A DNA stretch of 64,000 nt from UBA2966 sp965242505 (GCA_965242505.1 OZ251449.1:1178001-1242000); one strand, 5' to 3'. Counted from the stretch's first letter, positions 35,678-44,929 are shown. The notes: generated by a model from the letters alone, not told the origin. Translations and numbers: made by a program.

Positions 35678-38013
35678 CCGGGAATCTCGTCGGCGCGCCG
35701 GTGCGCCGCCTCGAGGACGCGGCCCTGCTCACGGGGACGGCCCGGTTCACGGACGACATCGAGCTCCCCGGAATGGTGGAGGCGGCCTTCGTGCGGAGCC
35801 CGCACCCGCATGCGCTGATCCGGTCCGTCGACTCGACCGCGGCCCGGAACCTGCCCGGCGTCCATGCCGTGCTGAGTCACGCGGACCTCGCGCCGCTTCT
35901 GGCCCGGAACCTGATCCCGCCAGACAACCCGACGCTGAAGTTCGCCGAATCGACACGGGCCATCGTATTGGCGAAGGACGAGGTCTGCCACGTCGGCGAG
36001 ATCGTGGCGATCGTGCTCGCCGACTCCCGTTACGTCGCGGAGGACGCGGTCGCCCTGGTCGACGTGGCCTACGAGGCCCTGCCCTCGGTCTCGGACTGCC
36101 GGGACGCGCTGGCGCCCGGCGCGGCCCGGGTCCACCGGGACGCCCCCGACAACGTCGTGGCGACGTTCCGCGCGGAATACGGCGATTGCGGGCCCGCCTT
36201 CGCGGCGGCGGCGCACGTTCTCCCGCTTTCGCTCAAGCAGCATCGCGGCGGCGGCCACCCCATCGAGGGACGGGGGATCGTCGCCCGGTTCGACTCCGAC
36301 ACCGAAGGATTGACGGTCTGGTCGTCGACGCAGGGAGCGCACCGGGTGCGCAACGCGCTCGTGGACCTTTACGGCCTCGACGAGACCCGGGTGCGCGCCA
36401 TGACGCCGGACGTCGGCGGCGGGTTCGGATCGAAGCACATCGTCTACCCGGAAGAGATCGTCGTCGCCGGCGCCGCGCTGGCGCTGAAGCGTCCCGTCAA
36501 ATGGATCGAGGACCGGCGCGAACACTTTCTCGCCGCCATCCAGGAACGCGACCAGTACTGGGACGTCGAGGTCGCCGCGGACGCGGACGGCCGCCTGCTC
36601 GGCTTGCGCGGCTCCATGGTTCACGACCAGGGCGCATACACGCTGCTCGGCTTCAACGTCGCCCACAACGCCTCCCTCGCCGTTCCCGGGCCGTACCTGC
36701 TCCCGAACTACCGGCTCGACGTGACGATCGCGGCGACCAACCGCGTCGGCACCATTCCCGTCCGCGGCGCCGGCTACCCCGAGGGCACGTTCGCCATGGA
36801 ACGGGCGATGGACGCCATCGCCGACGAACTGGACATCGACCGCGCCGAGATCCGCCGCCGCAACCTCGTCCCGGCCGACCGCATTCCCTACGAACTGCCG
36901 CTGAGGGCGCGGGACGGCTCCACCACCCGCTACGAAAGCGGAGACTTCCCGGCCTGCCTGGAGAAGGCGCTGGAGGGCGCGGGTTACGACCGGTTCGCGG
37001 AACGGCAGGCGGCGGCCCGCGACGCAGGCCGCCACATCGGCATGGGCGTCGCGAACTGCACGAAGATCACCGGCCGCGGTCCCTTCGAGACGGGGATCGT
37101 GCGCGTCGGCCCGTCCGGCCAGATCACGGTCCACACCGGCGCGATGGCGATGGGACAAGGCATCAAGACCGCTTACGCGCAGATCTGCGCCGACCAGTTC
37201 GGAGTGGAGCCCGAGGCCGTCAAGGTGATCGCCGGGGACACCGGGACCGTTCCGATGGGGATCGGCGGGTTCGGCAGCCGCCAGACCGTCACGGCCGGTT
37301 CGTCCATACATCTGGCGTCCGTCGAAGCGCGCGAGAAGGCGCTGAAGACGGCGGCGCACATGCTGGAGGCCTCGGACCGGGACCTCGACCTGAAGGACGG
37401 CATGATCTCCGTCGCCGGCGTGCCGGACCTTTCGGTGTCGCTGGCCGACGTCGCCAAGGCCCTGTCCGGCGCCATCGGCTACGCCCGGCCCAAGGACGTG
37501 GCGCCGGGGCTCGAGGCCACCGTCAACTTCCTGCCGGGCGGCCTCACCTACGGCAATGGCGCGCACGTCGTCGAGGTCGAGGTGGACGTCGGCACCGGCG
37601 GGGTCCGGATCACGCGCTATCTCGTGGTCAACGATTCCGGCCGTCTGATCAACCCGATGATCGTCGAGGGGCAGATCGTCGGCGGCGTCGCGCACGGCAT
37701 CGGCAACGCGCTCTTCGAATGGATGGGCTACGACGACGCCGGACAACCGGTGACCACGACGTTCGCGGAGTATCTCCTGCCGACGGCGCCCGTCGTGCCG
37801 AACGTCGAGATCATCCACCACGAGACGCCCTCGACGGTCAATCCCCTGGGCGTCAAGGGGGTGGGCGAGGCCGGCGTCATCCCAGCCGCCGCGGCCGTGA
37901 TGTCGGCGATCGAAAGCGCGCTGGCGCCTTTCGGCGTGCGCATCCGGGAAACGCCCATCAGCCCGCCGCGCCTCGTCGAACTCATCGAAGAGGCGAAGGC
38001 GGCCGGAAGCTGA
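35674..38013 (+). CDS. Molybdenum hydroxylase large subunit (xanthine dehydrogenase/CoxL family)
   Basis: A 779-residue molybdopterin-binding subunit. GTG at 35674 forms a GTGA overlap. Domains: aldehyde-oxidase a/b hammerhead (about 15-130) and Mo-co binding (about 140-770). The moco motif GGGFGSKH and the C-terminal catalytic Glu in GVKGVGEAGVIPAAAAVM are present. The active-site loop reads PVRGAGYPEGTF instead of the AYRGAGR of form II enzymes, and lacks the AYxCSFR loop of true CO dehydrogenase. It is therefore a hydroxylase of an unknown aldehyde or heterocycle, not CO dehydrogenase. Confidence 0.92.
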   Translation: MTGNLVGAPVRRLEDAALLTGTARFTDDIELPGMVEAAFVRSPHPHALIRSVDSTAARNLPGVHAVLSHADLAPLLARNLIPPDNPTLKFAESTRAIVLAKDEVCHVGEIVAIVLADSRYVAEDAVALVDVAYEALPSVSDCRDALAPGAARVHRDAPDNVVATFRAEYGDCGPAFAAAAHVLPLSLKQHRGGGHPIEGRGIVARFDSDTEGLTVWSSTQGAHRVRNALVDLYGLDETRVRAMTPDVGGGFGSKHIVYPEEIVVAGAALALKRPVKWIEDRREHFLAAIQERDQYWDVEVAADADGRLLGLRGSMVHDQGAYTLLGFNVAHNASLAVPGPYLLPNYRLDVTIAATNRVGTIPVRGAGYPEGTFAMERAMDAIADELDIDRAEIRRRNLVPADRIPYELPLRARDGSTTRYESGDFPACLEKALEGAGYDRFAERQAAARDAGRHIGMGVANCTKITGRGPFETGIVRVGPSGQITVHTGAMAMGQGIKTAYAQICADQFGVEPEAVKVIAGDTGTVPMGIGGFGSRQTVTAGSSIHLASVEAREKALKTAAHMLEASDRDLDLKDGMISVAGVPDLSVSLADVAKALSGAIGYARPKDVAPGLEATVNFLPGGLTYGNGAHVVEVEVDVGTGGVRITRYLVVNDSGRLINPMIVEGQIVGGVAHGIGNALFEWMGYDDAGQPVTTTFAEYLLPTAPVVPNVEIIHHETPSTVNPLGVKGVGEAGVIPAAAAVMSAIESALAPFGVRIRETPISPPRLVELIEEAKAAGS

Positions 38014-38030
38014 CGGCGACGACGGTATGT

Positions 38031-38357
38031 CCTGGTCCGGGACATATGAGACACGGGAGTCCTCCTTCAGGCTGTCTCGTTTCCAACCCGTATTTTTCAT
38101 ACTGCTTGTCCGCAAGCCTCATCCGGCGACGAGGGCGTCACAGGGGCCGTTCGCGCTCCTCTCCCCTGGCGCGACCCCCACCCCGACCCTCCCCCTGCAA
38201 GGGGGAGGGAGAACGAGGGGGACGGAGGGGCCAACCGGCGACGCGCTCGGGCAGCGTCACGCCCGGATACGGCCGAAGAGTCGCGCGAGTCCCTGGATCA
38301 ACGCCGACCACGCGCTCCCGGCCAGAAGGCGGAACTCCGAGGTCGGCGCCGCCGGCG
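38031..38357. repeat. Direct repeat copy 1 (330-bp), left of HigBA
   Basis: Begins CCTGGTCCGGGACATATGAG 18 bp after the large-subunit stop and matches 39106-39435 along its length with small indels. It contains, in order, CATATGAGACAC, the GCTTGTCCGCAAGC hairpin repeat, one CCCTCCCCC/GGGGGAGGG palindrome, and a fragment of the coxG 3' end. Not a gene. Confidence 0.9.
38257..38357 (-). pseudogene. Duplicated 3' fragment of coxG
   Basis: Matches the last 33 or so codons plus stop of the intact coxG at 39335-39925, at a constant offset of 1078. Similarity stops abruptly at GCCGCCGGCG (38357). A remnant produced by the direct duplication that flanks HigBA. Confidence 0.85.
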
Positions 38358-38484
38358 AATGACGGAGCTTGAATGACGGTCCGAAAGGGGCCATGGGCGC
38401 ACGGTGAGCGAGCCTCGAGACGAACGCGAGGGCGGTTCCGAATGCGGCGGCGGGAGATGCCGCTCGTTACCAACGAAAAGGAAG

Positions 38485-38781
38485 TCAGGCGGCATTCGCC
38501 GGTCGCACGCGCTCGACGATCTCGGTTCCACGCTCTCGTTCAACCCGCGCGATGTCGTACTGGCTCTGGAGACCGATCCAGAACGGCGCGCCATTGCCGA
38601 AATAGAGCCCGAGGCGCACCGCCGTGTCGGCGGTGATCGAACGGCGGCCATTCAGAACGTCCGTCACGCGGCCCGATGGAACGCCGAGGTCGAGCGCCAG
38701 CCGGTTGGCGCTCAGACCTCTCGCCTCGAGTTCGCGCTTCAAAAGCCGGCCGGGGTGCGAGATCGGAAGCATGGCGTTCAT
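38485..38781 (-). CDS. higA: HigA-type antitoxin (XRE family)
   Basis: A 98-residue antitoxin with a helix-turn-helix (LSANRLALDLGVPSGRVTDV) followed by NGRRSITADTAVRLGLYFG, the HigA/VapI addiction-module signature. It binds its own operator and neutralises HigB. The ATG overlaps the toxin stop by 4 bp (ATGA). Toxin-first order is typical of HigBA. Confidence 0.93.
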   Translation of the reverse strand: MNAMLPISHPGRLLKRELEARGLSANRLALDLGVPSGRVTDVLNGRRSITADTAVRLGLYFGNGAPFWIGLQSQYDIARVERERGTEIVERVRPANAA

Positions 38782-39062
38782 CCCCTATGGTAATCGACAA
38801 TCACGTGGTGGGCGTCACCCGCCCGAAACTCGAAGCAAATCCGCCAAGGCCCGTTCACCGTCATCGCCCATTGACCTGCGCGCGTCCCCTTGAGCTTGTG
38901 CAATCCGACGCTCTTGAGCGGGCTCAGGTCTCGGAGCGTATCGGCAGCGTTGAGCGCCAGCAGCAAATCGATGGCGGCCGGGAAGTCCAAACCATGAAAC
39001 CGATTCGGCGTTTCGCCTTCCCAGACTTTTCGGCTGGCCGCATTGCGCCACGAGCGGATCAC
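38778..39062 (-). CDS. higB: HigB-type toxin (RelE superfamily)
   Basis: A 94-residue ribosome-dependent mRNA interferase-like toxin: IRSWRNAASRKVWEG at the N-terminus, LHKLKGTRAGQWAMTVNGPW in the centre and HHVIVDYHRG at the end. GTG start at 39062. The pair lies exactly between the two 330-bp direct repeats, so it is probably recently acquired cargo. Confidence 0.92.
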   Translation of the reverse strand: MIRSWRNAASRKVWEGETPNRFHGLDFPAAIDLLLALNAADTLRDLSPLKSVGLHKLKGTRAGQWAMTVNGPWRICFEFRAGDAHHVIVDYHRG

Positions 39063-39105
39063 GGCAAGAACGTACTACGTCGATCAGCCCAATACAAGCG
39101 ATTGC

Positions 39106-39435
39106 CCTGGTCCGGGACATATGAGACACGGGGTCCTCCTTCAGGCTGTCTCGTTCCAACCCGCATTTCGCATACTGCTTGTCCGCAAGTCTCATCCGGC
39201 GACGAGGGCGCCGCAGGGGCCGTTCACGCTCCTCTCCCCCGGCGCGACCCCCACCCCGCCCCTCCCCTCCCCCTGCAAGGGGGAAGGAGAACAAGGGGGA
39301 CGGAGGGGCCAACCGGCGACGCGCCCGGTCAGCGTCACGCCCGGGTACAGCCGAAGAGTCGCGCGAGTCCCCGGATCAACGCCGACCACGCGCTCCCGGC
39401 CAGAAGGCGGAACCCCGAGATCGGCGCCGCCGGCG
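39106..39435. repeat. Direct repeat copy 2 (330-bp), right of HigBA
   Basis: Partner of 38031-38357 in the same orientation; its right part (39335-39435) is the real 3' end of coxG. Contains CATATGAGACAC at 39118-39129, the GCTTGTCCGCAAGT hairpin, and the GC palindrome near 39255-39290. Confidence 0.9.
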
Positions 39436-39925
39436 CCGTCTCCTCGGGAACGTCCGGAGCGGAGGTCCGGTCCGCGGCGGCGATCTTCTCGTGGAGCGAG
39501 TCGGCGAACTGCCCCACGAGGCGGTTGGCGAGCTCGGAGATCATGCCGGCGCCGCGGCCGTACTGGGCGACCGAACCCGACAGGTTCAGGTCCGTGTCGA
39601 TGACCACCCGGGTTCCCGATCCCGCGGGTTCGAGTCGGAACGTCACGTCGGCCGCTGCCCCGCCCCGGCCCTTGCTGTCGGCGCCTTGCGCCGAGACGCG
39701 CGCGCGGAACGCCTCGGCGTCCATTTCGTCGAAGCGCGCGGTTCCATCGAAGGAGAGGGTGACGGGCCCCAGCCTGACGGTCACCCTCCCGCGATAGGCG
39801 CCGCCGCCAAGGACTTCCGTCAACTCGGCGCCCGGCATACAGGGCGCGATCCCCTCGATGTCGGTGAGCAGGTCCCACGCCTGGGGCGCCGGCGCGGCAA
39901 CGTCGAAGGAGTTCCGTATCCGCAA
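39335..39925 (-). CDS. coxG: CoxG-like SRPBCC protein
   Basis: A 196-residue protein of the carbon-monoxide-dehydrogenase subunit G family: RIRNSFDVAAPAPQAWDLLT, CMPGAELTEV and VTVRLGPVTLSFDGTARF match the SRPBCC core; a C-terminal hydrophobic stretch may anchor it to the membrane. TTG start at 39925 is the only candidate next to the conserved start. CoxG proteins recruit or help assemble molybdenum hydroxylases at the membrane, which fits the coxMSL-like genes upstream on the other strand. Confidence 0.87.
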   Translation of the reverse strand: MRIRNSFDVAAPAPQAWDLLTDIEGIAPCMPGAELTEVLGGGAYRGRVTVRLGPVTLSFDGTARFDEMDAEAFRARVSAQGADSKGRGGAAADVTFRLEPAGSGTRVVIDTDLNLSGSVAQYGRGAGMISELANRLVGQFADSLHEKIAAADRTSAPDVPEETAPAAPISGFRLLAGSAWSALIRGLARLFGCTRA

Positions 39926-39960
39926 GGAGTTTCCCGGAGTCGTGGAGCGGCGGCGGGCGG

Positions 39961-40395
39961 CTATATCAGCCCGATCTCGCTCAGGTCCATCGCCATTTCC
40001 TCGGGGATGTCCTGTTCCCGGTTCCTGGGATCGAGGTCTTTCGGCGCGTGCTCGGGCTGTAGATACCGCCAGCCCTGATGGGGCCGCCGGGGCTGAGGCT
40101 CGGTCCGCACCAACTCCGGATCGAGCACGATGTCGCAGCGCGGAACGCCGTCGCGTCCGATCACCGCCTCCAGTCCGATGATGCGTTGCCGAACCCGGAC
40201 GAACCGCTTGATGATCCAGAACATCGAGCCGCCGCCGAGCACTTCCGCCTCGCGCCGGGGCATATGGCGCGTGCGGTGCCACAGCCTGGCGCCCCATCCC
40301 CGCGCCAGCGCCTGCTCGATCTTGGCGGACTGCGCCTGCCTCAGATGCTCGACATCCTCGATTCCGACACACATTTTCAGGAGATGAACGGCCAT
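39961..40395 (-). CDS. DUF1489 family protein
   Basis: A 144-residue conserved protein characteristic of alphaproteobacteria: MAVHLLKMCVGIEDVEHL at the start, GGSMFWIIKRFVRVRQRI and the signature LDPELVRTEPQPRRPHQGWR. Start at ATG 40395 matches the family start; the reading frame is open further upstream. Function unknown. Confidence 0.9.
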   Translation of the reverse strand: MAVHLLKMCVGIEDVEHLRQAQSAKIEQALARGWGARLWHRTRHMPRREAEVLGGGSMFWIIKRFVRVRQRIIGLEAVIGRDGVPRCDIVLDPELVRTEPQPRRPHQGWRYLQPEHAPKDLDPRNREQDIPEEMAMDLSEIGLI

Positions 40396-40439
40396 TGCGG
40401 GACCGCTTCTACCACAAATCCGGAGGAGAGCGGAATCGG

Positions 40440-41834
40440 TCAGTCGAGGTAACCGAGCATCGACCACCAGAGGAAATCGAGCGGGAACAGCACGACCATC
40501 GTTATCGCGGCGAGCAGAAGGCAGAAACGCGACGTGACCGCCAGCCCCAGCCCTGCGACCTGGGCGGCGACGAGGAGCGGCGGCAACTGATAGGGGAGAA
40601 GCACCGTCGAATAGGCGACGGCCTGGGTCATGAGAACGACGTCGAGCGGCATTCCCGTGGCCTCGGACACGCCGCCGGCGAGCGGGGTCATGACCGCGGG
40701 AATGCCGACGGCGGTCGCCGCCAATCCGACGCCGACCGACGCCGCGACCAGGGAAATCAGGGTCTTTCCCTGGTCTCCGCGCGACAGATCCACCGCTTCC
40801 AGCATGGCGTGACCCAAATACTCTCCGATACCGCTATGAGCGACGAGCCCCGCGATCCCGAGGATCGCAGCGCTGGTGAACATGGGCGTGAAGTTGACCT
40901 TCGTCGCGAAGGCGCCCGGAGGCAGCGCGCCGACGCCCGGCATCAGGCACAGGAGCGCCGCTCCCAGTGCGATCCAGCCGGGCGATACGTGGTGCAGGAA
41001 ATCGAAAATCCACAGCAGGAGCGCGGCGCCCACGATCACGGCCAGCCGCCATTCCGCGCTCCCCAGCGGCCTCGGCGCGGGCGGAGACGCATCTTCCCGC
41101 CCCTCCCCGGCATGGCGTCGCGGCGCCTCGCGGTAGAGGAGCCAGACCAACGCCGCCACGACGGCGCACTTCAGCAAACCGAGCACGGGAAAGTGAAGCA
41201 GCATGTACTCCGCGTAGGGCAGGCGCATGCCGTACTGGGACTCGATGCCGCCCATGAGGACGACGTTGGGCACGTTCGCGGGCAGGATCGTGAATCCCGG
41301 AAAAATGGCGCAGAACGAAAAGGCGATGAGGATCCCCGTGCGTCCGCGCGTCCCCTCGACGAACCCGAACCGGTCCGCGACCGCCATCACCAGGGGAACG
41401 AACACGACGACCCTCCCGATTCCGGACGGGATGAGAAACACCGTGAAGAGGCCGAAGGCGGCCAGACCGGCGACGATCGCCGGGTACGAAGGGCGAAGCC
41501 GCGCCGCGACGGCGCGCGCGATGCGGGCCCCCAGACCGGTTTCGCCGACGGCGACGCTGAGCACCACCCCGCCGAAAATCAGCCAGAACGCCGTGGAGTG
41601 AAACCCCGAGAAGACGACCTCGGCCGGCGCCACCGCGAAGAGCATGGCGATCAGGAAATAGAGGACCGCAGTGACGTGCTCCGGGAACAGCCCGCTCGCG
41701 AACAGGCCGAGCGCGAAGACGCAGAGCGCCGCGGCGCGCGCCATTTCGGGCGTGAAGGCTTCCGGCGGCCACAACAGGAGGGCGAGTGCGCCCATCGCCG
41801 CCGGCGCGGCGATCAACTTCTGCCAATCGGTCAT
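40440..41834 (-). CDS. SLC13/DASS-type anion or dicarboxylate transporter
   Basis: A 464-residue inner-membrane protein with about 11-12 hydrophobic segments. The two inverted halves carry family-like motifs FHSTAFWLIFGGVVLS and GFTILPANVPNVVLMGG in the first half, FTSAAILGIAGLVAH and TAVGIPAVMTPLAGG in the second. Substrate cannot be assigned. ATG at 41834. Convergent or regulatory context uninformative; it lies 44 bp upstream of the DUF1489 gene on the same strand. Confidence 0.85.
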   Translation of the reverse strand: MTDWQKLIAAPAAMGALALLLWPPEAFTPEMARAAALCVFALGLFASGLFPEHVTAVLYFLIAMLFAVAPAEVVFSGFHSTAFWLIFGGVVLSVAVGETGLGARIARAVAARLRPSYPAIVAGLAAFGLFTVFLIPSGIGRVVVFVPLVMAVADRFGFVEGTRGRTGILIAFSFCAIFPGFTILPANVPNVVLMGGIESQYGMRLPYAEYMLLHFPVLGLLKCAVVAALVWLLYREAPRRHAGEGREDASPPAPRPLGSAEWRLAVIVGAALLLWIFDFLHHVSPGWIALGAALLCLMPGVGALPPGAFATKVNFTPMFTSAAILGIAGLVAHSGIGEYLGHAMLEAVDLSRGDQGKTLISLVAASVGVGLAATAVGIPAVMTPLAGGVSEATGMPLDVVLMTQAVAYSTVLLPYQLPPLLVAAQVAGLGLAVTSRFCLLLAAITMVVLFPLDFLWWSMLGYLD

Positions 41835-41972
41835 CGACGCTCGGCGCGGCGGGGGGTTGGAGACCGTTTGGAGTCCGGTGCCTCGCGCCGCAAGATTCCG
41901 AGCCGAGCCGCGCCATCGCCAATCCGGGCATCGCCGGCGACAGCGGCCGGACGTGGGAAGGCCCACGCGCGG

Positions 41973-42359
41973 TTACGCCGCCTCGATATCGGTGCGGTCG
42001 AAATCCCGGCCCCTGCGCAACAGCGGTTCGTCGGTCGCCTCCGTGAGGGCATGGACAAGGCAGTCTCCGAAATTCAACCCCACCGGATGATTACCCTTGC
42101 CGTAACGCCGCCAAGCCCGACGCGCAGTGTTGGCGTGCTCCGGCGTAACGGGCGCCAATTCGATCTCCGCTCTTTCCAGCAGCGCGCCGAGCTCGTATCC
42201 GGCCTCGGCCCCGCCCCTGCTCTCGACGACCATCGCCGCCTCGAGCAACGCCACGGCCGACACGCGGCGGGGCCACGCCGCCGCTATCGCGTCCTCATAA
42301 CGTTCCGCATCGGGTTCGCCAAGCAGGATGGCGAGGATGGCCGAGGCATCGACGATCAC
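41973..42359 (-). CDS. vapC: VapC-type PIN-domain toxin
   Basis: A 128-residue PIN ribonuclease. Acidic residues expected at the active site are visible: D of VIVDASAILAILLGEPD, E in ALLEAAMVVE, and D in NFGDCLVHALTEAT and GRDFDRTD. GTG at 42359 overlaps the antitoxin stop by 4 bp. Members cleave tRNA or rRNA and stop translation when unneutralised. Confidence 0.93.
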   Translation of the reverse strand: MIVDASAILAILLGEPDAERYEDAIAAAWPRRVSAVALLEAAMVVESRGGAEAGYELGALLERAEIELAPVTPEHANTARRAWRRYGKGNHPVGLNFGDCLVHALTEATDEPLLRRGRDFDRTDIEAA

Positions 42360-42616
42360 CTGGGCAGGCCCCGCTCGTCGTAGAGCAGGTCGCCATGCTC
42401 CACGGCCGACGGTCCAGGCCCCAGAAGGCCGGCGCACCGCCGTCCGATGGCGCGCAAGTCCCGAGCCAAGGCATCGGCGTCGCGCCGCCGTCGTTCACGT
42501 TCCAGGCGTTCGCCCAGCGCGACGGCGATCGCGCCGGTCATGGTCTCACCGGTCAGCCGCGCCAGTTCCCTGGCCAGCCGGCAAGTCTCCTCGTTCCTGA
42601 TGTTCAGGCCCATCAT
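42356..42616 (-). CDS. vapB: VapB-type antitoxin
   Basis: An 86-residue antitoxin of the Rv0623/PSK-type transcription factor family: GLNIRNEETCRLARELARLTGETMTGAI at the start, basic middle and a C-terminal toxin-binding tail. Immediately upstream of, and coupled to, vapC. Alternative start at 42613 (second Met). Confidence 0.9.
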   Translation of the reverse strand: MMGLNIRNEETCRLARELARLTGETMTGAIAVALGERLERERRRRDADALARDLRAIGRRCAGLLGPGPSAVEHGDLLYDERGLPR

Positions 42617-42651
42617 CCGTTTCCTGGTAGAGGGATCAAGAGATATCTACC

Positions 42652-44709
42652 CTAAGCGCCGCGGACTTCGAATTCCAGCAGCGTGGCGCCCTCCTCCACG
42701 AGGTCGCCCACGTCGAAGTGGATCGCGCCGACAATCCCGTCGGCGGGAGCGGCGATCGTGTGCTCCATCTTCATCGCCTCGATGACCGCGAGCCCCGCCC
42801 CCTTCGCGACGCGGTCGCCCCGGCGGGCGAGGATGGCGCCGATCTTGCCGGGCAACGGCGCGGCGACGGTCGGGTCGACGCCGTCGACGGCCGCGATGGC
42901 GGCCGCGGGGTCCTCGAAGGACAGGCGATGCATCCGTCCGTCGTCGTCCACGATCCAGAGCCCGTCCCCCGACCGATACACCGAGACGACGGTCCGGATG
43001 CCGTCGAGATCGGCGCGGAGACGTTCTCCTTCCTCCAACTCTCCGGCGACGACCGCCGGACCGCCGGGAAGGTCCATGTCGAAGGCCGGGAGACCGCCGG
43101 ACCGCGGCCGCGCCGCCGCCGTCACCGTCACCGTCACGCGGCCGCCGTCCCGCTCGCGGCCGGGGTCGACGAAGACGATCTCCTGCGCCGCCGGGCCGTT
43201 CAGCCGCCAGCCGTCACCCCGGCCCCACGGCGAGTGGCGATCCTTCGAGTTCCGGCCCCTTTCCGCCGCCTCGGCGCGGCGGCCCGCGAGAACGGCGAGG
43301 GTCGCGAGGGCCAGCGTCCTGTCGGTCGCCGGCCCCGCCTCGGGGATCAGATCTGCGAGATGCCGGTCGATGAAGCCCGTGTCGAGGGCGGCGTTCGCGA
43401 ACTCCCGGTGATTGGCGATGCCGAGCAGAAAGTCCCGGTTGGTGACCGGACCGACGACATGGAGCTCGGCCAGCGCGCGCGACAACCGGCGCACCGCCTT
43501 CGCCCGGTCGTCGTCCCATACGACGAGCTTGGCGATCAGCGGGTCGTAGTACGGCGTGACGTCGTCGCCGGCCGCGACCCCGGCGTCGACGCGGACGTGC
43601 GGGCCCTCTTCGGGAAGCCGCAAGCGGGAGAGGCGCCCCGGCGACGGAAGAAAGCCCCTGGCCGGATCTTCCGCGTAGATCCGCGCCTCGATCGCGTGCC
43701 CCGCGAGGGGAACGTCGTCCGGCGCCAATGGAAGCGGGTTCCCGGCCGCGACGGCGAGCTGCCACTCCACGAGATCGAGGCCGGTCACCATCTCGGTCAC
43801 CGGGTGCTCGACTTGCAGGCGCGTGTTCATCTCCATGAAGTAGAAGCGGGGCGCATCCGGGTCCGCCGCGCCATCGACGAGGAATTCCACGGTTCCCGCG
43901 CCGACGTAGCCGATGGCGCGGGCCGCGTTCACCGCCGCCTCTCCCATCGCCGAGCGCATCTCGACCGTCATGCCCGGCGCCGGCGCCTCCTCGATCACCT
44001 TCTGATGGCGGCGCTGGAGAGAGCACTCCCGCTCGAACAGATGGATGACGTTGCCATGCGCGTCCCCGAAGACCTGAACCTCGATATGGCGCGCCCCCGC
44101 GAGATATCGCTCGATCAGCACCCGATCGTCGCCGAACGCCGACGCCGCCTCGCGCCTGGCCCCGTCGAGGGCCTTCGCGAAGCCGTCTTCCGCCTCGACG
44201 ATTCGCATCCCGCGTCCGCCGCCGCCCGCGGAAGCCTTGAAGAGAACGGGAAACCCGACCTCCCGCGCCGCGGCGAGCAGGGTCTCCTCCGACTGGTCGT
44301 CGCCATGGTATCCGGGCGCCACGGGGACGCCCGCCGCCTCCATGACGGACTTGGCGGCGTGCTTGGCCGCCATGGCGCGCATGGCGCTCGGCGGCGGTCC
44401 GACGAAGGTCACGCCCGCGGCGAGACAGGCCTCCGCGAACTCGGCGTTTTCCGACAAGAACCCGTATCCGGGATGAACGGCGTCAGTGCCCGTCCGAATT
44501 GCGGCGGCGACGATCGCCTCGATATCGAGGTAGCTCTCGGCGGCCGCGGCGGCGCCTATGTGGACCGCCTCGTCCGCCGCCATCGCGTGCCGCGCGCCGA
44601 CGTCCGCGTCGGAGTAGACCGCGACCGTCCGCAGCCCGAGCCGGCGCGCCGTGCGCGCGACGCGGCAGGCGATCTCGCCGCGATTGGCGATCAGGAGCTT
44701 GTCGAACAT
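42652..44709 (-). CDS. mccA: 3-methylcrotonyl-CoA carboxylase alpha subunit (biotin carboxylase/BCCP)
   Basis: A 685-residue fused biotin carboxylase-biotin carrier. The BC domain begins MFDKLLIANRGEIACRVART and has the Gly-rich loop SAGGGGRGMR, ECSLQRRHQKVIEE and FMEMNTRLQVEHPVTE. The C-terminal BCCP domain carries the biotinyl Lys in VIEAMKMEHT. Upstream ATGs would add a non-conserved tail. It carboxylates biotin, and MccB (48058-49665) transfers the carboxyl group to 3-methylcrotonyl-CoA in leucine degradation. The two genes, usually adjacent, are here separated by 3.3 kb of accessory DNA. Subunit identity rests on the neighbours; PCC or ACC alpha look alike. Confidence 0.88.
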   Translation of the reverse strand: MFDKLLIANRGEIACRVARTARRLGLRTVAVYSDADVGARHAMAADEAVHIGAAAAAESYLDIEAIVAAAIRTGTDAVHPGYGFLSENAEFAEACLAAGVTFVGPPPSAMRAMAAKHAAKSVMEAAGVPVAPGYHGDDQSEETLLAAAREVGFPVLFKASAGGGGRGMRIVEAEDGFAKALDGARREAASAFGDDRVLIERYLAGARHIEVQVFGDAHGNVIHLFERECSLQRRHQKVIEEAPAPGMTVEMRSAMGEAAVNAARAIGYVGAGTVEFLVDGAADPDAPRFYFMEMNTRLQVEHPVTEMVTGLDLVEWQLAVAAGNPLPLAPDDVPLAGHAIEARIYAEDPARGFLPSPGRLSRLRLPEEGPHVRVDAGVAAGDDVTPYYDPLIAKLVVWDDDRAKAVRRLSRALAELHVVGPVTNRDFLLGIANHREFANAALDTGFIDRHLADLIPEAGPATDRTLALATLAVLAGRRAEAAERGRNSKDRHSPWGRGDGWRLNGPAAQEIVFVDPGRERDGGRVTVTVTAAARPRSGGLPAFDMDLPGGPAVVAGELEEGERLRADLDGIRTVVSVYRSGDGLWIVDDDGRMHRLSFEDPAAAIAAVDGVDPTVAAPLPGKIGAILARRGDRVAKGAGLAVIEAMKMEHTIAAPADGIVGAIHFDVGDLVEEGATLLEFEVRGA

Positions 44710-44861
44710 CGGGCGCTCCGCCGACGGAGAAGGTTCGAGTGCCGGCAGTTCGATGGACGAACGGTCGACGCTCGGGGCATATCGCACACCCGACGCCCGT
44801 TCAAGGACGGCGATGGGCTCCGCGGCCGCGCGAGAGTATCGTGGGTACTCGGATTCATGGG

Positions 44862-44890
44862 TTGACTTTATCCATAGCCTGCTATATCAT
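44862..44890 (+). promoter_or_regulatory. Sigma70-like promoter of the DUF262 nuclease gene
   Basis: TTGACT at 44862-44867, a 17-bp spacer, and TATCAT at 44885-44890, about 40 bp before the ATG at 44930, in AT-richer sequence than the flanks. It would give the nuclease gene its own transcription, independent of mccA on the other strand. Confidence 0.55.
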
Positions 44891-44929
44891 GGCGGATCAT
44901 CGAAAGGATCGCGACCGGAGAGCAGAATA

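Noticed and set aside
35674..38013. Carbon monoxide dehydrogenase large subunit
   Set aside because: The active-site loop lacks the AYxCSFR motif and reads PVRGAGYPEG; family call kept at molybdenum hydroxylase only.
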